Source of the DNA: Acorus gramineus
Lineage: Eukaryota; Streptophyta; Magnoliopsida; Acorales; Acoraceae
NCBI GenBank assembly: GCA_030737835.1
Contig: JAUJYN010000029.1
Coordinates: forward strand, 2,010,845-2,074,844
Length of the DNA stretch: 64,000 nt
Direction of reading: 5' to 3'
The translations under genes and the position numbers were made by a program. Below, piece by piece: positions 32,374-42,105 of this stretch (the stretch's first letter is position 1; each line of letters opens with the position of its first letter). The notes beneath the pieces were generated by a model that did no database searches, was not told the DNA's origin, and saw nothing but the letters and a program-made list of their open reading frames with translations.

Positions 32374-33538
32374 AGGAACTTGCAAAACTTGGGATTCGTG
32401 AAGGTATGAAAGGTGAGCTTCTACAAGCAAAAGTATGATAGTGTTGTTTCTTGTTTTGAGATTAAAACTAAGAAGATGCACTATTCTATCATTTTTCTAT
32501 GATCTGGTTACGAACTTTACAAGTTTATTTGAATCTTAATTATTAGTTCAAGTCAAGGTTACAATAAAGTGGATGTATAAAAACAGATTCTATTTTCTAT
32601 ATCTGATCCTATATCAAAATCAGGTTTCTTGAAACTTTCTGACTTGAAAGGTGGATCCAACAACAGGCATATGGATTGCATGTATTTATTTGATGCTTCT
32701 AATGCATTTCTTGGAGAACAAGGTCACCTTTGAACTCACAAGATCAGAGTTTGTTAAAGCACAAAATATATAATATTATTGGTATATATTAATATAGTTA
32801 AAAGATTCTTCTCACCAGATGTCTTCATTGTATAGATTGCTCTTTTGACAGTTAATATTCTAATTCATATATGAACTTCTGATGATTCTTGAGTGATTGC
32901 GTCACCATCCAATGATTTTCTTTTCACAGTGTTTGATATAAGATGAAATACTAATACGTTCATTTCCCAAGAATGCAACAAGTGTCACACCCCAGGGCGG
33001 CCGTCCCCGTGACGCGACAAGTGTATATATGATATCAGTAAACAGGGGTTCAATAATATACTCATACAACAGCTAAAAATGACAACACAGATAAAGCAGG
33101 GCTGACATAATATATACACCAAATGCGGAAGCTAAAAGACTGAATCTGTAATCAAAACATACTACAGACTCGATACATAATCATAAGTCCTGTGAGAGCC
33201 AACATGTCCATATATACACAAATACAATCCATACAACATCCAACTAGGTGCCCAAGCACAGAGATATATACATACAACAAGAGAAGGGTGCTGATGGCCT
33301 CAAAACTCGAGGGACATGGCACTACTCCGCTACTGGTGTAGTCGCTCTGGAAGCTCCTCCTTCAAGTCCTCATCAGTGATCACTGAAAAAGATTTGATGC
33401 GAGGGGTGAGCCACACGCTCAGTGAATAGCACAACCCATGCATACAGTTCATATTAACCACATTTAAATCAAGTCAATAGCCCCAAAGCGGCATAAACAA
33501 CACAAATCCGGGGGTTCGTCACATCGCCGAACCGCCAT

Positions 33539-33569
<31 letters not shown>

Positions 33570-36240
33570 ATAGGTGACCAAGGATGTTGGGACTTAATGG
33601 GCGGATAATCATCCATACACAATTCTGTGGGTCGTCGCATCGCCGGCCCACCATACCCTCACCCTCACCTCCCAACAGGTGACCTAGGCTCTTGGGACTG
33701 ACTAGGCTGCTAGTCACTCTCGGTCCACCGATAGTCTCTCCCCACTCCGTAGGTCGTTTGGCCACTCCCACGTTCGGCGTAGTCCTTCTACCAAATCAGG
33801 AGGCGCCTACTGATGGAAGCCCCTGCACGGGACAACCTTTCCAACGCCGGGGTAGTCTCTACACGGATCCAAAGGAAGGAACAGAACAACCTATCCATCG
33901 CATATGATCCACTCGGATCCGTTGACAGCACATCTCTACAATCCTAATGCCTTGAATTCCTCAAAATTCCACCAGCGCGCATAACCAGGATGCGAGGAAA
34001 TAAATAAGACATAAATGGGGAAAAGAGACCTTGGGAGGGTAACCTGAGGTCCCGATGTAGGACATCCGACAACCAAACGAGGAACACGGAGTACCCTAAC
34101 CCGGGTCTCAATGTTAACCTCGCAAGGCCCCCTTATATTCCCCAAGGCATGCTAACAATATTAAAGCTTGCATTTAATTAAATAAATCAAACTAATAGGA
34201 CGCATGCACAGGTCGGGCTTTCCTAGCATGATAACGGGGTGACATGATACACGGCTCATGCACAAATCCTAAGGGTGCAAGTCCCTAACATACAAGTCTA
34301 GGGTGGCATGCATTCTACACACACACATCATGCTTACATGGATTATAACAAAGCAGTTAATACTAACTATGTGCCCCAGGGGAGGACGGTACACGCTCCT
34401 AGGCATGTAGCGCCTCCCAAACTGGGTTGGGTTGTCCCACTCACCGGAAGTCGGGTCGTCGCGCCGTCTGTCGAGATCTGCAAGACATGGTATTGATTGG
34501 TGAGTATAAATCCACAAACACAACAAGAAGACTTAAAATATACAAAACCCACAACAAACACCCAACACCCGGGCAAACGTGCATACGACCCGCACGCACG
34601 CTAGCCCGAGCACTCCGGCAACCACCCGCACGGCCACCCGACCACCCGGGTGCACCGCCGCGCCTCAGCCCACGCACCCCGCGCACCGCCGGGCCCCTGC
34701 CCGCCTCCTGGACACGCTGCCGAACCTCCCGGGTGCACCGCGCGCCCCCTGCGCCCCAGCGCAGCCGCCCGCGCACACCCCGCACGCCTCGCGCTGGCCC
34801 GCGAGCACCCCGCACGCCCCGCGCGCAGCGCCTCGCCCCGCGCACACCCCGCGCGCACCTCCGCCACCTCGCCGTGCCCCGCGCGCATCATCCCTGCCTC
34901 GCCGCTCCCCATCCGCTCGCACAGCCCCTTGCACCAGCCGCTCGCACAACTCCTCCCGGGTGCACCCGCGCGCAGCATGCCCAGCGCCCGCACACCCAGC
35001 ACACCCGCGCGCCCACACGCCCAGCACACCCGCGCACAGCTGCTCGACCAGCTCCTCGCACCAGACCCGCGCACAGCTGCTCGACCAGCTCCTCGCACCA
35101 GACCCGCGCACAGCACGCCCAGCACACGCGCCCCTGCTGGCCACCAGCTCCCCCCGAGCGCACGCCCGCGCGCGCCCAGCCTGCGCGTTGCCTGTGCTGC
35201 TGCCGCTGCTGCCTGCTGCCCGAACCAGAACCCCCACCGCCCGAGCACCTCCACCACCCACCCAATGGCCTCCGACGGCCTCCGACCGCCCCCAACCACC
35301 TCCGACGGCCTCCCACAGCCGCCGACCACCTCCCAAACACAAAAACCCCCTCCTATCAAGCATCTAAGCATGAAAAAGAGGGAAAGAAAGCTTACCAAGG
35401 GGGAGGAAGAGGTGACCGGGTGCTCTCCGCGCACCGAAACCTTTCTCAAAGGCCCTCCTACGCCCGGATCTCTCTCGGCCTTCGAAACGGCCCAAAACAG
35501 AGGAGAAAGAGGGGAGGATGGGGAGGCTAGACTCGCCGAAAATGGGATTTGAAGGCACCGACACTTCTTGTGCTTTAGGTTTTTGGGTTTGAGGGGTCTA
35601 AGGGCTTCAAAAGGGAGAAAAAGGAGAGAGAGGCGAGAGGGAAATGATTTGGTAGGGATGATGAATAGTGCATCTCAAAATTAGATCACACATATATATA
35701 GTAAGCGACTTAAAAACCCAGATACGCCCCGGAACTGCGAAATTTCGGAAACGTTGCCGGAATTCGATGAAATTTTCATGAGTGGCTTAAAATGGCACCA
35801 GGACACATAATATGCAGTTAGATTTTCAATCGGAGTCCTCTAGCTCAAGACGATAGCTAACAGTCCAAAATTATGCGGTTCCGATCGAAAAATGCAAAAA
35901 TTTCAAAAACTGCTAAAATGCTCCAATGGTTACCAACATGCCAAAAAGTGACACATATATAACAACAAGCTTGTGAACGTGTAATTGAAATGCCGAGAGG
36001 ACATTATGCCCATTCTCTTGCTTGCTTTGATGAAGAGGCCTTTCATTTTATTGAATCATTAAAGGTTCATGGCAACTTCTATAATTTAAAGAAGAAATTC
36101 ATGTTTCAAATTTAGATAGATAGAATTGATGATTTTTTTCTTCATGACAGCAAACTGAAAGAAAATCTATACAATCCATGTGCCATGCTTATGCAACCGT
36201 ATCCTACATCTGTAGTAGTGATGCAGAGTCTTCTTCTAAG
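32374..36240 (+). pseudogene. MAU2: Captured and broken MAU2/SCC4 exons
   Basis: MAU2 (SCC4) is the TPR partner of SCC2 that loads cohesin on chromatin. Plus-strand exons: 32374-32412 (EELAKLGIREGMK), 32667 to about 32768 (IWIACIYLMLLMHFLENKV, then FELTRSEFVKAQ), 32930-32982 plus 35965-36064 (FPRMQQACERVIEMPRGHYA, then HSLACFDEEAFHFIESLK), and 36151-36240 (SIQSMCHAYATVSYICSSDA). Order and splice phases match plant MAU2 from roughly residue 390 to 520 of about 730; the N- and C-terminal parts are absent. The third exon has two in-frame stops near 32934-32955 and is split by LTR C. It is a gene fragment, not a working gene. Confidence 0.85.
32983..35964 (-). mobile_element. Solo LTR (C) inserted in a MAU2 exon
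   Basis: Starts TGTCACACCCCAGGGCGG and ends GTGACACATATATAACA, which is the F1/F2 LTR in the opposite orientation. A perfect 5-bp duplication ACAAG lies at 32978-32982 and 35965-35969. It is 2,982 bp long with no internal domains. Removing it and one duplication restores the MAU2 reading frame across FPRMQQ/ACERVIEMP, which independently confirms both ends. The core at about 34590-35330 is extremely GC-rich and gives spurious long open frames. A CCCTCA run lies at 33540-33567. Confidence 0.92.
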
Positions 36241-36358
36241 GTGAACTTTCATAGCTCAAAATTTAACTTTTTTTTTTATTCTTTCAATAAAAATGAATTT
36301 TTGTCTTGCTAAGTTGCATGTTATCTTGTTCGTTAGGAAGAGTTCAATTTTATGTTAT

Positions 36359-36388
36359 CTTGTAGAAATATTATTATATTTCTACAAG
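36359..36388. other. Perfect 12-bp inverted repeat near the Helitron 3' end
   Basis: CTTGTAGAAATA is followed after six bases by TATTTCTACAAG. It lies about 65 bp before the Helitron terminus and could form a strong hairpin. Whether it serves the element is unknown. Confidence 0.8.
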
Positions 36389-36464
36389 TCAAATTCTTAT
36401 TGATTTTGCTATTAGTAACTAACATGTGCATTAGCGCGTGCATTTAAACTAGTATAAGATTTTG

Positions 36465-36530
36465 TTGAAAGATGAGAAATAACCCTTAGTTACATATCTA
36501 CATCTGAAATGATTGTTAATCTATTGACTA
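36465..36530 (+). pseudogene. Copia RNase H tail fragment
   Basis: The plus strand reads SYISTSEMIVNLLTKSIE just right of the Helitron terminus. This resembles the end of plant Copia RNase H, whose usual pattern is Y-x-P-T-x-E-M-I-A-D-x-L-T-K. It is a short remnant, cut on the left by the Helitron boundary. Confidence 0.5.
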
Positions 36531-36840
36531 AAAGTATTGAACAATTTTTCAAAACATATTGAAATGATGCTCAAAGATGTGTGTGTGTTATATACCCAAT
36601 TAGCGAGAAAAATCATATGAGATATTTGTAAGGGATAAATTCACAGCAAAGTTGTGTAAGCCATATAACAATATAAATGGTAGTTAAATACTCAAAACAG
36701 TGGGTATATAAACCTCACTTACAACAACATGAATGAAGGTTGAATCCCTAAAATAGAAGGAATATAAAACTCATATATTACATAACTTTTGTGGTCAATT
36801 GAAAGATGTTGATAACAAAATGCCCATAAAAGTTGGAGAC

Positions 36841-37938
36841 TGAATCTTTCACAAGCATTTCAATAAAAATGTTATGCACGCGGTGTTCACTCTTTCTCTC
36901 TAACCAATTACCTAGATAAATAGGCGGTTGTTGAAGTATCTCAACACATATATAAGCGAGCATACATGGATGAAGAAATTCATTCACAAAAACAACAAAA
37001 CAGAGCTACCAAAAGTTTGTCGATCTGGTGATCTCTAGCCTTGTGACAGATCTTCTTCTTCATTACATCTCTTCCTCATCCTCTACATCGGCGTCTACAT
37101 CAGCATTGGCATCGGTGTTTATTGCAAGTGTTGGGTTTGGGGGCCTTAAAAGGGTGCAGTCCAATTGAGGGCTTTGTAAGCCCATGAGGACCCATGTATT
37201 GGACCAATGCATATTGATGCATGCACGTGAATCATATTCTCGTGGAGATTATACAAGAGCCCTTTAGGGCTTCCTCTTCATCACATCAAAACACAACAAA
37301 GGCAATGAGAGAAGAGTTATGTGGCGGGTGTTTGGTGCGGGAACAGTAAGGAGAGAGAGAAGAGAGAGGAGAGGAGAGAGAGAGGAGATTGAATCTTTCA
37401 CAAGCATTTCAATAAAAATGTTATGCACGCGGTGTTCACTCTTTCTCTCTAACCAATTACCTAGATAAATAGGCGGTTGTTGAAGTATCTCAACACATAT
37501 ATAAGCGAGCATACATGGATGAAGAAATTCATTCACAAAAACAACAAAACAGAGCTACCAAAAGTTTGTCGATCTGGTGATCTCTAGCCTTGTGACAGAT
37601 CTTCTTCTTCATTACATCTCTTCCTCATCCTCTACATCGGCGTCTACATCAGCATTGGCATCGGTGTTTATTGCAAGTGTTGGGTTTGGGGGCCTTAAAA
37701 GGGTGCAGTCCAATTGAGGGCTTTGTAAGCCCATGAGGACCCATGTATTGGACCAATGCATATTGATGCATGCACGTGAATCATATTCTCGTGGAGATTA
37801 TACAAGAGCCCTTTAGGGCTTCCTCTTCATCACATCAAAACACAACAAAGGCAATGAGAGAAGAGTTATGTGGCGGGTGTTTGGTGCGGGAACAGTAAGG
37901 AGAGAGAGAAGAGAGAGGAGAGGAGAGAGAGAGAGAGA
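36841..37938. repeat. 549-bp tandem duplication across a Copia LTR boundary
   Basis: The unit starting TGAATCTTTCACAAGC at 36841 recurs at 37390 and runs to a GA-rich tract near 37938. I saw almost no differences apart from the number of GA units at the end. The unit covers about 290 bp of flank plus the first 260 bp of the Copia LTR (TGTTGGGTTTGGGGGCC at 37129 and 37678). The near identity means a recent duplication or an assembly artefact. The 49-residue open frame on the minus strand appears twice only because of it. Confidence 0.9.
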
Positions 37939-38318
37939 GAAGAAAAGGTGTTCCTTCTTCAGATATTACTCTACGTATTTCGATCTACATCGAGGTTGTG
38001 CTTTGCATTTTATTTGGAAGATTATTAAGGATTTCATTAAGGTAAACCCTGTATCCCTCTTTCATCTTGTATTCCTCAAGTTTTGGGCAAAAACTTGAAA
38101 GGACATTATTATCATTATTATTTGATATAGTGGATTGTTGGCGGAGTGCCCCGTAGACGTAGGCTTTTATCGAACCACGTTAAATTGAGTGTTTCTTTGT
38201 GGTTTGCATGCTTTTATATTCTTCTGTTTGCGTCGGTGATTGATTCGGGCTTCATCTATATTATTCCACGATTATTATTATTTATTTTGCAAAGATAAAA
38301 TTGTTAAAAATCCGAACA
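37678..38318 (+). mobile_element. Copia-type 5' LTR
   Basis: Starts TGTTGGGTTTGGGGGCC and ends AATCCGAACA. It is about 641 bp and is followed two bases later by a primer-binding site and a gag remnant on the same strand. Its first 260 bp also occur upstream because of the tandem duplication. No matching 3' LTR is recognised in the window. Confidence 0.72.
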
Positions 38319-38320
38319 AG

Positions 38321-38331
38321 TGGTATCAGAG
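38321..38331 (+). promoter_or_regulatory. Primer-binding site, initiator tRNA-Met
   Basis: TGGTATCAGAG, complementary to the 3' end of plant initiator methionine tRNA and placed two bases after the LTR end. This is the usual Copia PBS. Confidence 0.85.
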
Positions 38332-38361
38332 AAAGGTTGAATTTATTTGTATGAGATAGTT

Positions 38362-38580
38362 ATGGAGAATTCCATTGGCAAGATGATTGATTTGAATAGT
38401 TCCAATTAGTTGATATGGAAGCCCAAGATGGAGGACATCCTTTACTGTAAAGATTTGTTTGAACCAATTGAATGAGATAAAAGCAAACCAGAAAAAATGA
38501 CAAAAGAAGACTGGACCAAGTTGAATAGAGGAAAGTTGTTCAAAAACATAGTTGCGCATCATATCGATTCTGTTAAGCCG
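38362..38580 (+). pseudogene. Copia gag N-terminus, broken
   Basis: From an ATG at 38362 the frame reads MENSIGKMIDLNSSN, a stop, then LIWKPKMEDILYCKDLFEPI, a second stop, then KMTKEDWTKLNRGKLFKNIV. This matches the N-terminal gag pattern of plant Copia elements (N-Y-x-x-W-K-x-K-M-E-D-x-L). Two nonsense codons and truncation by LTR E make it inactive. Confidence 0.75.
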
Positions 38581-38610
38581 GTAGTTATGGCATTAAGCTA
38601 GGCCTACCCA

Positions 38611-39950
38611 TGTTAGGCGAGTGTATGAACCGCCTGTTGGGTTATGCCTTAAGGCTTATCTCTGCGCGAGAGGAGAGGTGACTCCCTGCGTCTGAGCGAC
38701 GCATCTCTATGGGAGTTCAAGCGTATTTCGATAGCATCGGTATGGGATTACCTAGGATAGTTGATTTTCCATAGGGTTCGCATTGCGAACGTGAAGTCTT
38801 CCTCCCAATATCATCGTGCACCGAGGCTGCCTAGCGTCGAAGCTGTCCTGTGTAGTGCCACCACTTGTAAGTGCTACCGATGCGTACTATTGTACCCATC
38901 TGGCAGATGTACCGATCGTGGAAGGCCGATAGGTAGAGGCTACGCGGGAGAGGGCTACCGGATGATATTGCGAGCGTGGAATCATTCTCCCCATCATCGG
39001 ATCCGCATTGAAGCTGCCCGACGTTGAAGCTGTCCTGATAAAGGGCTCACACCTGTAGGTACTACCGATGCGTTCAACAGATGTACTGATAATGGGAGTA
39101 TACCAGGTAGAGGCTACTCGGGATAGGGTTACCGGATGACGAAGGGTGTAGAGAAAATTTTTCTCTTCCAACAGTCCTGTGTCACCCTTAGGGGTGAGGG
39201 TGAGGATGAGTTGAAGTCACGTTGTCACGTGACTCTTATACCCATCGAGTATACTCTGGGTATGCTGCTCCTAAAGCTTGAGGTATCGAAGTATATCTCT
39301 ACCTCGTAGCGGATGGACTCGTTGTATTTTGTTAACCAGTAATACCAAGTGTTATGGTTAACAGTTATTCCTCCCGGGTGTCCCAAAAGCCTCCCTCCGG
39401 GGAGTGAGGGCGAGGGCGAGGTTCGGTCGCGCCGTCACGTGACCTTGTTATCCTTGAGATTTCTACCCATGTTTTTCCTTGAAAGGAAATTATCTTAGTA
39501 TTTAATTGTTGTAATAGTGTTTGGTTTCCAACCACTCACTGAGCTTGTAGCTCACCCCTCACGTACTGCTTCTTTTTCAGGGGCAGTGTTGGGCGTGGAG
39601 CTTCCCTGTGGCGTGCGTGGAGCGTTCTGTCTTGCAGCTGGCGAGTGAGAGGTTGTCAGCAGTCCTAGAGTCATGTATTTGTTAATCGTGCGTGTTGCAC
39701 ATGATGTATTTTATTTGGATTAGACTGGGCTCTCACAGGACAATGATTGTGTATTCGAGTCTGTAATAATGTTTTTGGTTTACAGACTTATTGATATTCT
39801 TATGCTTCCGCATTTTAGTTGAACTATTAGTTATCATTGTTTTGTCAGCTTTGTGTGTTATTTATTGGAGTCGTTGTTGACCTCTTGTACTTGATAGCTG
39901 ATACTTTATATATTGCCACGTCTCGAGGACGGCCACCGTGGGGCGTGACA
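38611..39950 (+). mobile_element. Shortened LTR (E), relative of LTR B
   Basis: Ends GGCCACCGTGGGGCGTGACA and is followed by CCCAT. On the left CCCA/TGTTAGG gives the same CCCAT if one T is shared. Its 1.34 kb corresponds to the right-hand half of LTR B (shared ATCATCGTGC and GGAAGGCCG blocks, CACTGAGCTTGTAGCTCACCCCTC, final GACGGCC). The left half of a full LTR is missing. It interrupts the region after the Copia gag. Confidence 0.65.
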
Positions 39951-40029
39951 CCCATAGCGTATATACTTGATTAAATTGTGCATGTACGAGTAGAAACTTA
40001 TTAAATACTATACATGGTTAAAACAATTA

Positions 40030-41154
40030 GCCAGTTACAGAAATTTAAAATAACTTCACCTTACACAGCTTTTCTGGAACTTTTTTCAGGATATGCCAGA
40101 GACAAAGGCGATGCCTAGACATGGGGAACACTTCTTTGATGGCACCTCCAATAGACTTACACTAGTATGTTATTATTGCGGCTGGTGGAAGGTTAACCAT
40201 ACAAGCTAACCAAGACTTGAATGACCATACATAGGTTTCTATCGTCTCATTAGCAAGCAATCCACAACCTAGCAAAATTGACTGCCCATGATGGTTCACT
40301 CCTACGAAGGGTGCGAATGGCATTGCGTACCGGTTAGTTAGATATGTTGTGTCAAATGACACAACATCTCTGAAATATTGATACGCGGCTCAACAACGTG
40401 CATCTACCCAAAATACAATTTTCAGCTTACCCTCTTCATCCAAATCGATCCTATGAAAGAAACAGGCATTCAACTCCCGTTGCTTGCTGATATACTGCAG
40501 TAGTGCTTCAGTGTCTCCCTCTCCGAGCTGCAGGTGTCTCACTTTTTGAAGATAATTCCGACAGTCTTATTCAGTGTATGGAAGATTGTCGTAACCTCCC
40601 CTTTCATATGCTAGTGGGTTGAATGTCTTGCACGGAGGAAGTCCGGCAGCATCATTAATAGCCAATTGTTTCATGGCGTGTGCGGTCAGTGCACGATGAC
40701 ATGTGAAATCGTGAGAGTTTTGGGTCCACTTCATGATTGTGTTCAAGAACAAGAAGATCCAATACCCATTTTCCATCACTGAACATTCTGCTTTTCATCA
40801 TAGCTTTGCAATTGGTTTTGCAAGTGGGTTTATAGCGGGCTTGAGAGACGCTCGTGATTGTGGTAGTTTCGTCCTTCTTCTTTCTCAGTTTTCCCTCCTT
40901 CGAACATGCAAAAATAACTACCTTCAAGTCACCATCGAGAGTGAATCTTCTTCCACTCCTCATGACACCAAAACCACAGCGAAAAGCAAATGCCTTGTAC
41001 TGAGAAAATTCTTCCTCAATACTATTAAACTCCATCCCAGTCATCAATTCTTCATTTGCTTCGTAATGTCTTCAGCTTCTTCATCGCGGTTTCCTTCAGT
41101 TCGGTGTTCAACATCAACGCTCTCTCCAATTTGTTCTAATTCATTCGTCTCCAT
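40030..41154 (-). pseudogene. FAR1-related / MULE transposase-like gene, broken
   Basis: The minus strand shows, in order, an acidic N-terminus from METNELEQ at 41154; a FAR1 DNA-binding domain at about 41040-40700 (GMEFNSIEEEFSQYKAFAFR, then FACSKEGK, GKWVLDLLVLEHNHEV); a linker; and a MULE transposase-type domain at about 40440-40040 (VSFDTTYLTNRYAMPFAPFV, GVNHHGQSILLGCGLL, then VFPMSRHRLCLWHILKK). FAR1-related proteins are transcription regulators domesticated from MULE transposases. Here a frameshift lies near 41045, another after EVDPKLSRF near 40720, and stops at 40565 and near 40398 and 40162. The C-terminal SWIM finger is not seen. It is a degraded copy. Confidence 0.82.
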
Positions 41155-42105
41155 TTGGTCCAGTACAACCAACTGCATTTACATGCTATATTTAAGTGGG
41201 TATACATGTAATAACCATCTGTATATATGCATTAAAAAAAAGAAAGCGAAAAAGTAGGTTGTCTGTGATTAAGCAGTGGTGAACAGACTTGAATTTGTCA
41301 TCTTCTAAAACTTTACAACGAGACAACCTTCTATGAAAAAAAGGCTGTCACGAACGACAATAAAACATTCGAAAGAGAGGAATAAATGTTGGAATCTTCT
41401 GCAAACAATGTGTATATCTGTTTTTCATCCAATAACTGCAAACGAGGAATATTTACTGCCTTTTCATGGAGTTGCTGTTGCTGGTCTGTGGTGGTTGATG
41501 CAGAGTTTGAGAGAAAGAAACAGTAAATGAAATGATTTTAATGGATTCAAAAAAGAGGGATGACAGAGTTATGGATCCAAAAAAATGGGCGGGAACTTTT
41601 GGCGGGGAATTTTTGACTGTTTTTTTGGAAAGCTGACGTTCATTAAAAAGAAATCCACGTCGACAGTCTAACGTGGAGTCTGGGATATGGTCGGACTTTT
41701 AAACTGAGTGTAACAGCACTCATTTTATTAACCTTTGTATGGAGATCCTTCATCTCCTTTAATTTGAGGGCTTTCTAGTTATTTTATTTTTTCATTCTGT
41801 TTCATGATTTACTTTCATTTTTTCTATTCTATTTCTGGAATTGGATCCATCCTTCTCACCATCTAGATGGAACAAAATTATACAATAAAATAGCACTCAT
41901 CACTCCTTTAATGAAAGTAAGTTATGAGAACGATTTAATGACTCTTTGCAGGACACTTCTAATTTAATTATTTGATCATTCATTTTATAGACATCTAACT
42001 CATGCTCAAGCTACATGTTATTTGTTTCCCTTAAATAGTCCGGTTCCGATTCATTCTTTATAATCATGGTTGACGATCCTCAAATACATGCCATAGAGTT
42101 TCTAC
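41155..42105. other. Non-coding stretch, partial MITE-like end near 41700
   Basis: No gene recognised. At 41703-41727 CTGAGTGTAACAGCACTCATTTT repeats the foldback motif of the MITE-like family, so an incomplete copy may be present. Confidence 0.35.

Larger units (their letters stand above)
24012..36452 (+). mobile_element. Probable non-autonomous Helitron carrying MAU2 exons
   Basis: The left end reads A/TCTATACTATAAGAATGG, the 5' TC start typical of plant Helitrons. The right end reads ATGTGCATTAGCGCGTGCAT (an imperfect GC-rich palindrome), then TTTAAACTAG/T, so the element ends CTRR and sits between A and T as Helitrons do. No Rep or helicase coding was found, so it is non-autonomous. The body is about 2.7 kb once the F1/F2 nest (24772-31540) and LTR C (32983-35964) are removed. 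It contains plus-strand exons of MAU2, consistent with known Helitron gene capture. It abuts the right duplication of the hAT element with only 8 bp between. Confidence 0.72.

Noticed and set aside
33537..33570. CCCTCA repeats as telomere-like sequence
   Set aside because: The unit is ACCCTC, not the plant telomere CCCTAAA, and the same GTGAGGGTGAGG block is a regular part of these LTRs.
34427..35552. Frames of 230-370 codons on both strands
   Set aside because: Same GC-rich LTR core as in F2, inverted. No domain, and the composition explains the lack of stops.
36778..37536. Two identical 49-residue N-termini as a duplicated gene
   Set aside because: They arise from the 549-bp tandem duplication of non-coding and LTR sequence. 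No homology recognised.
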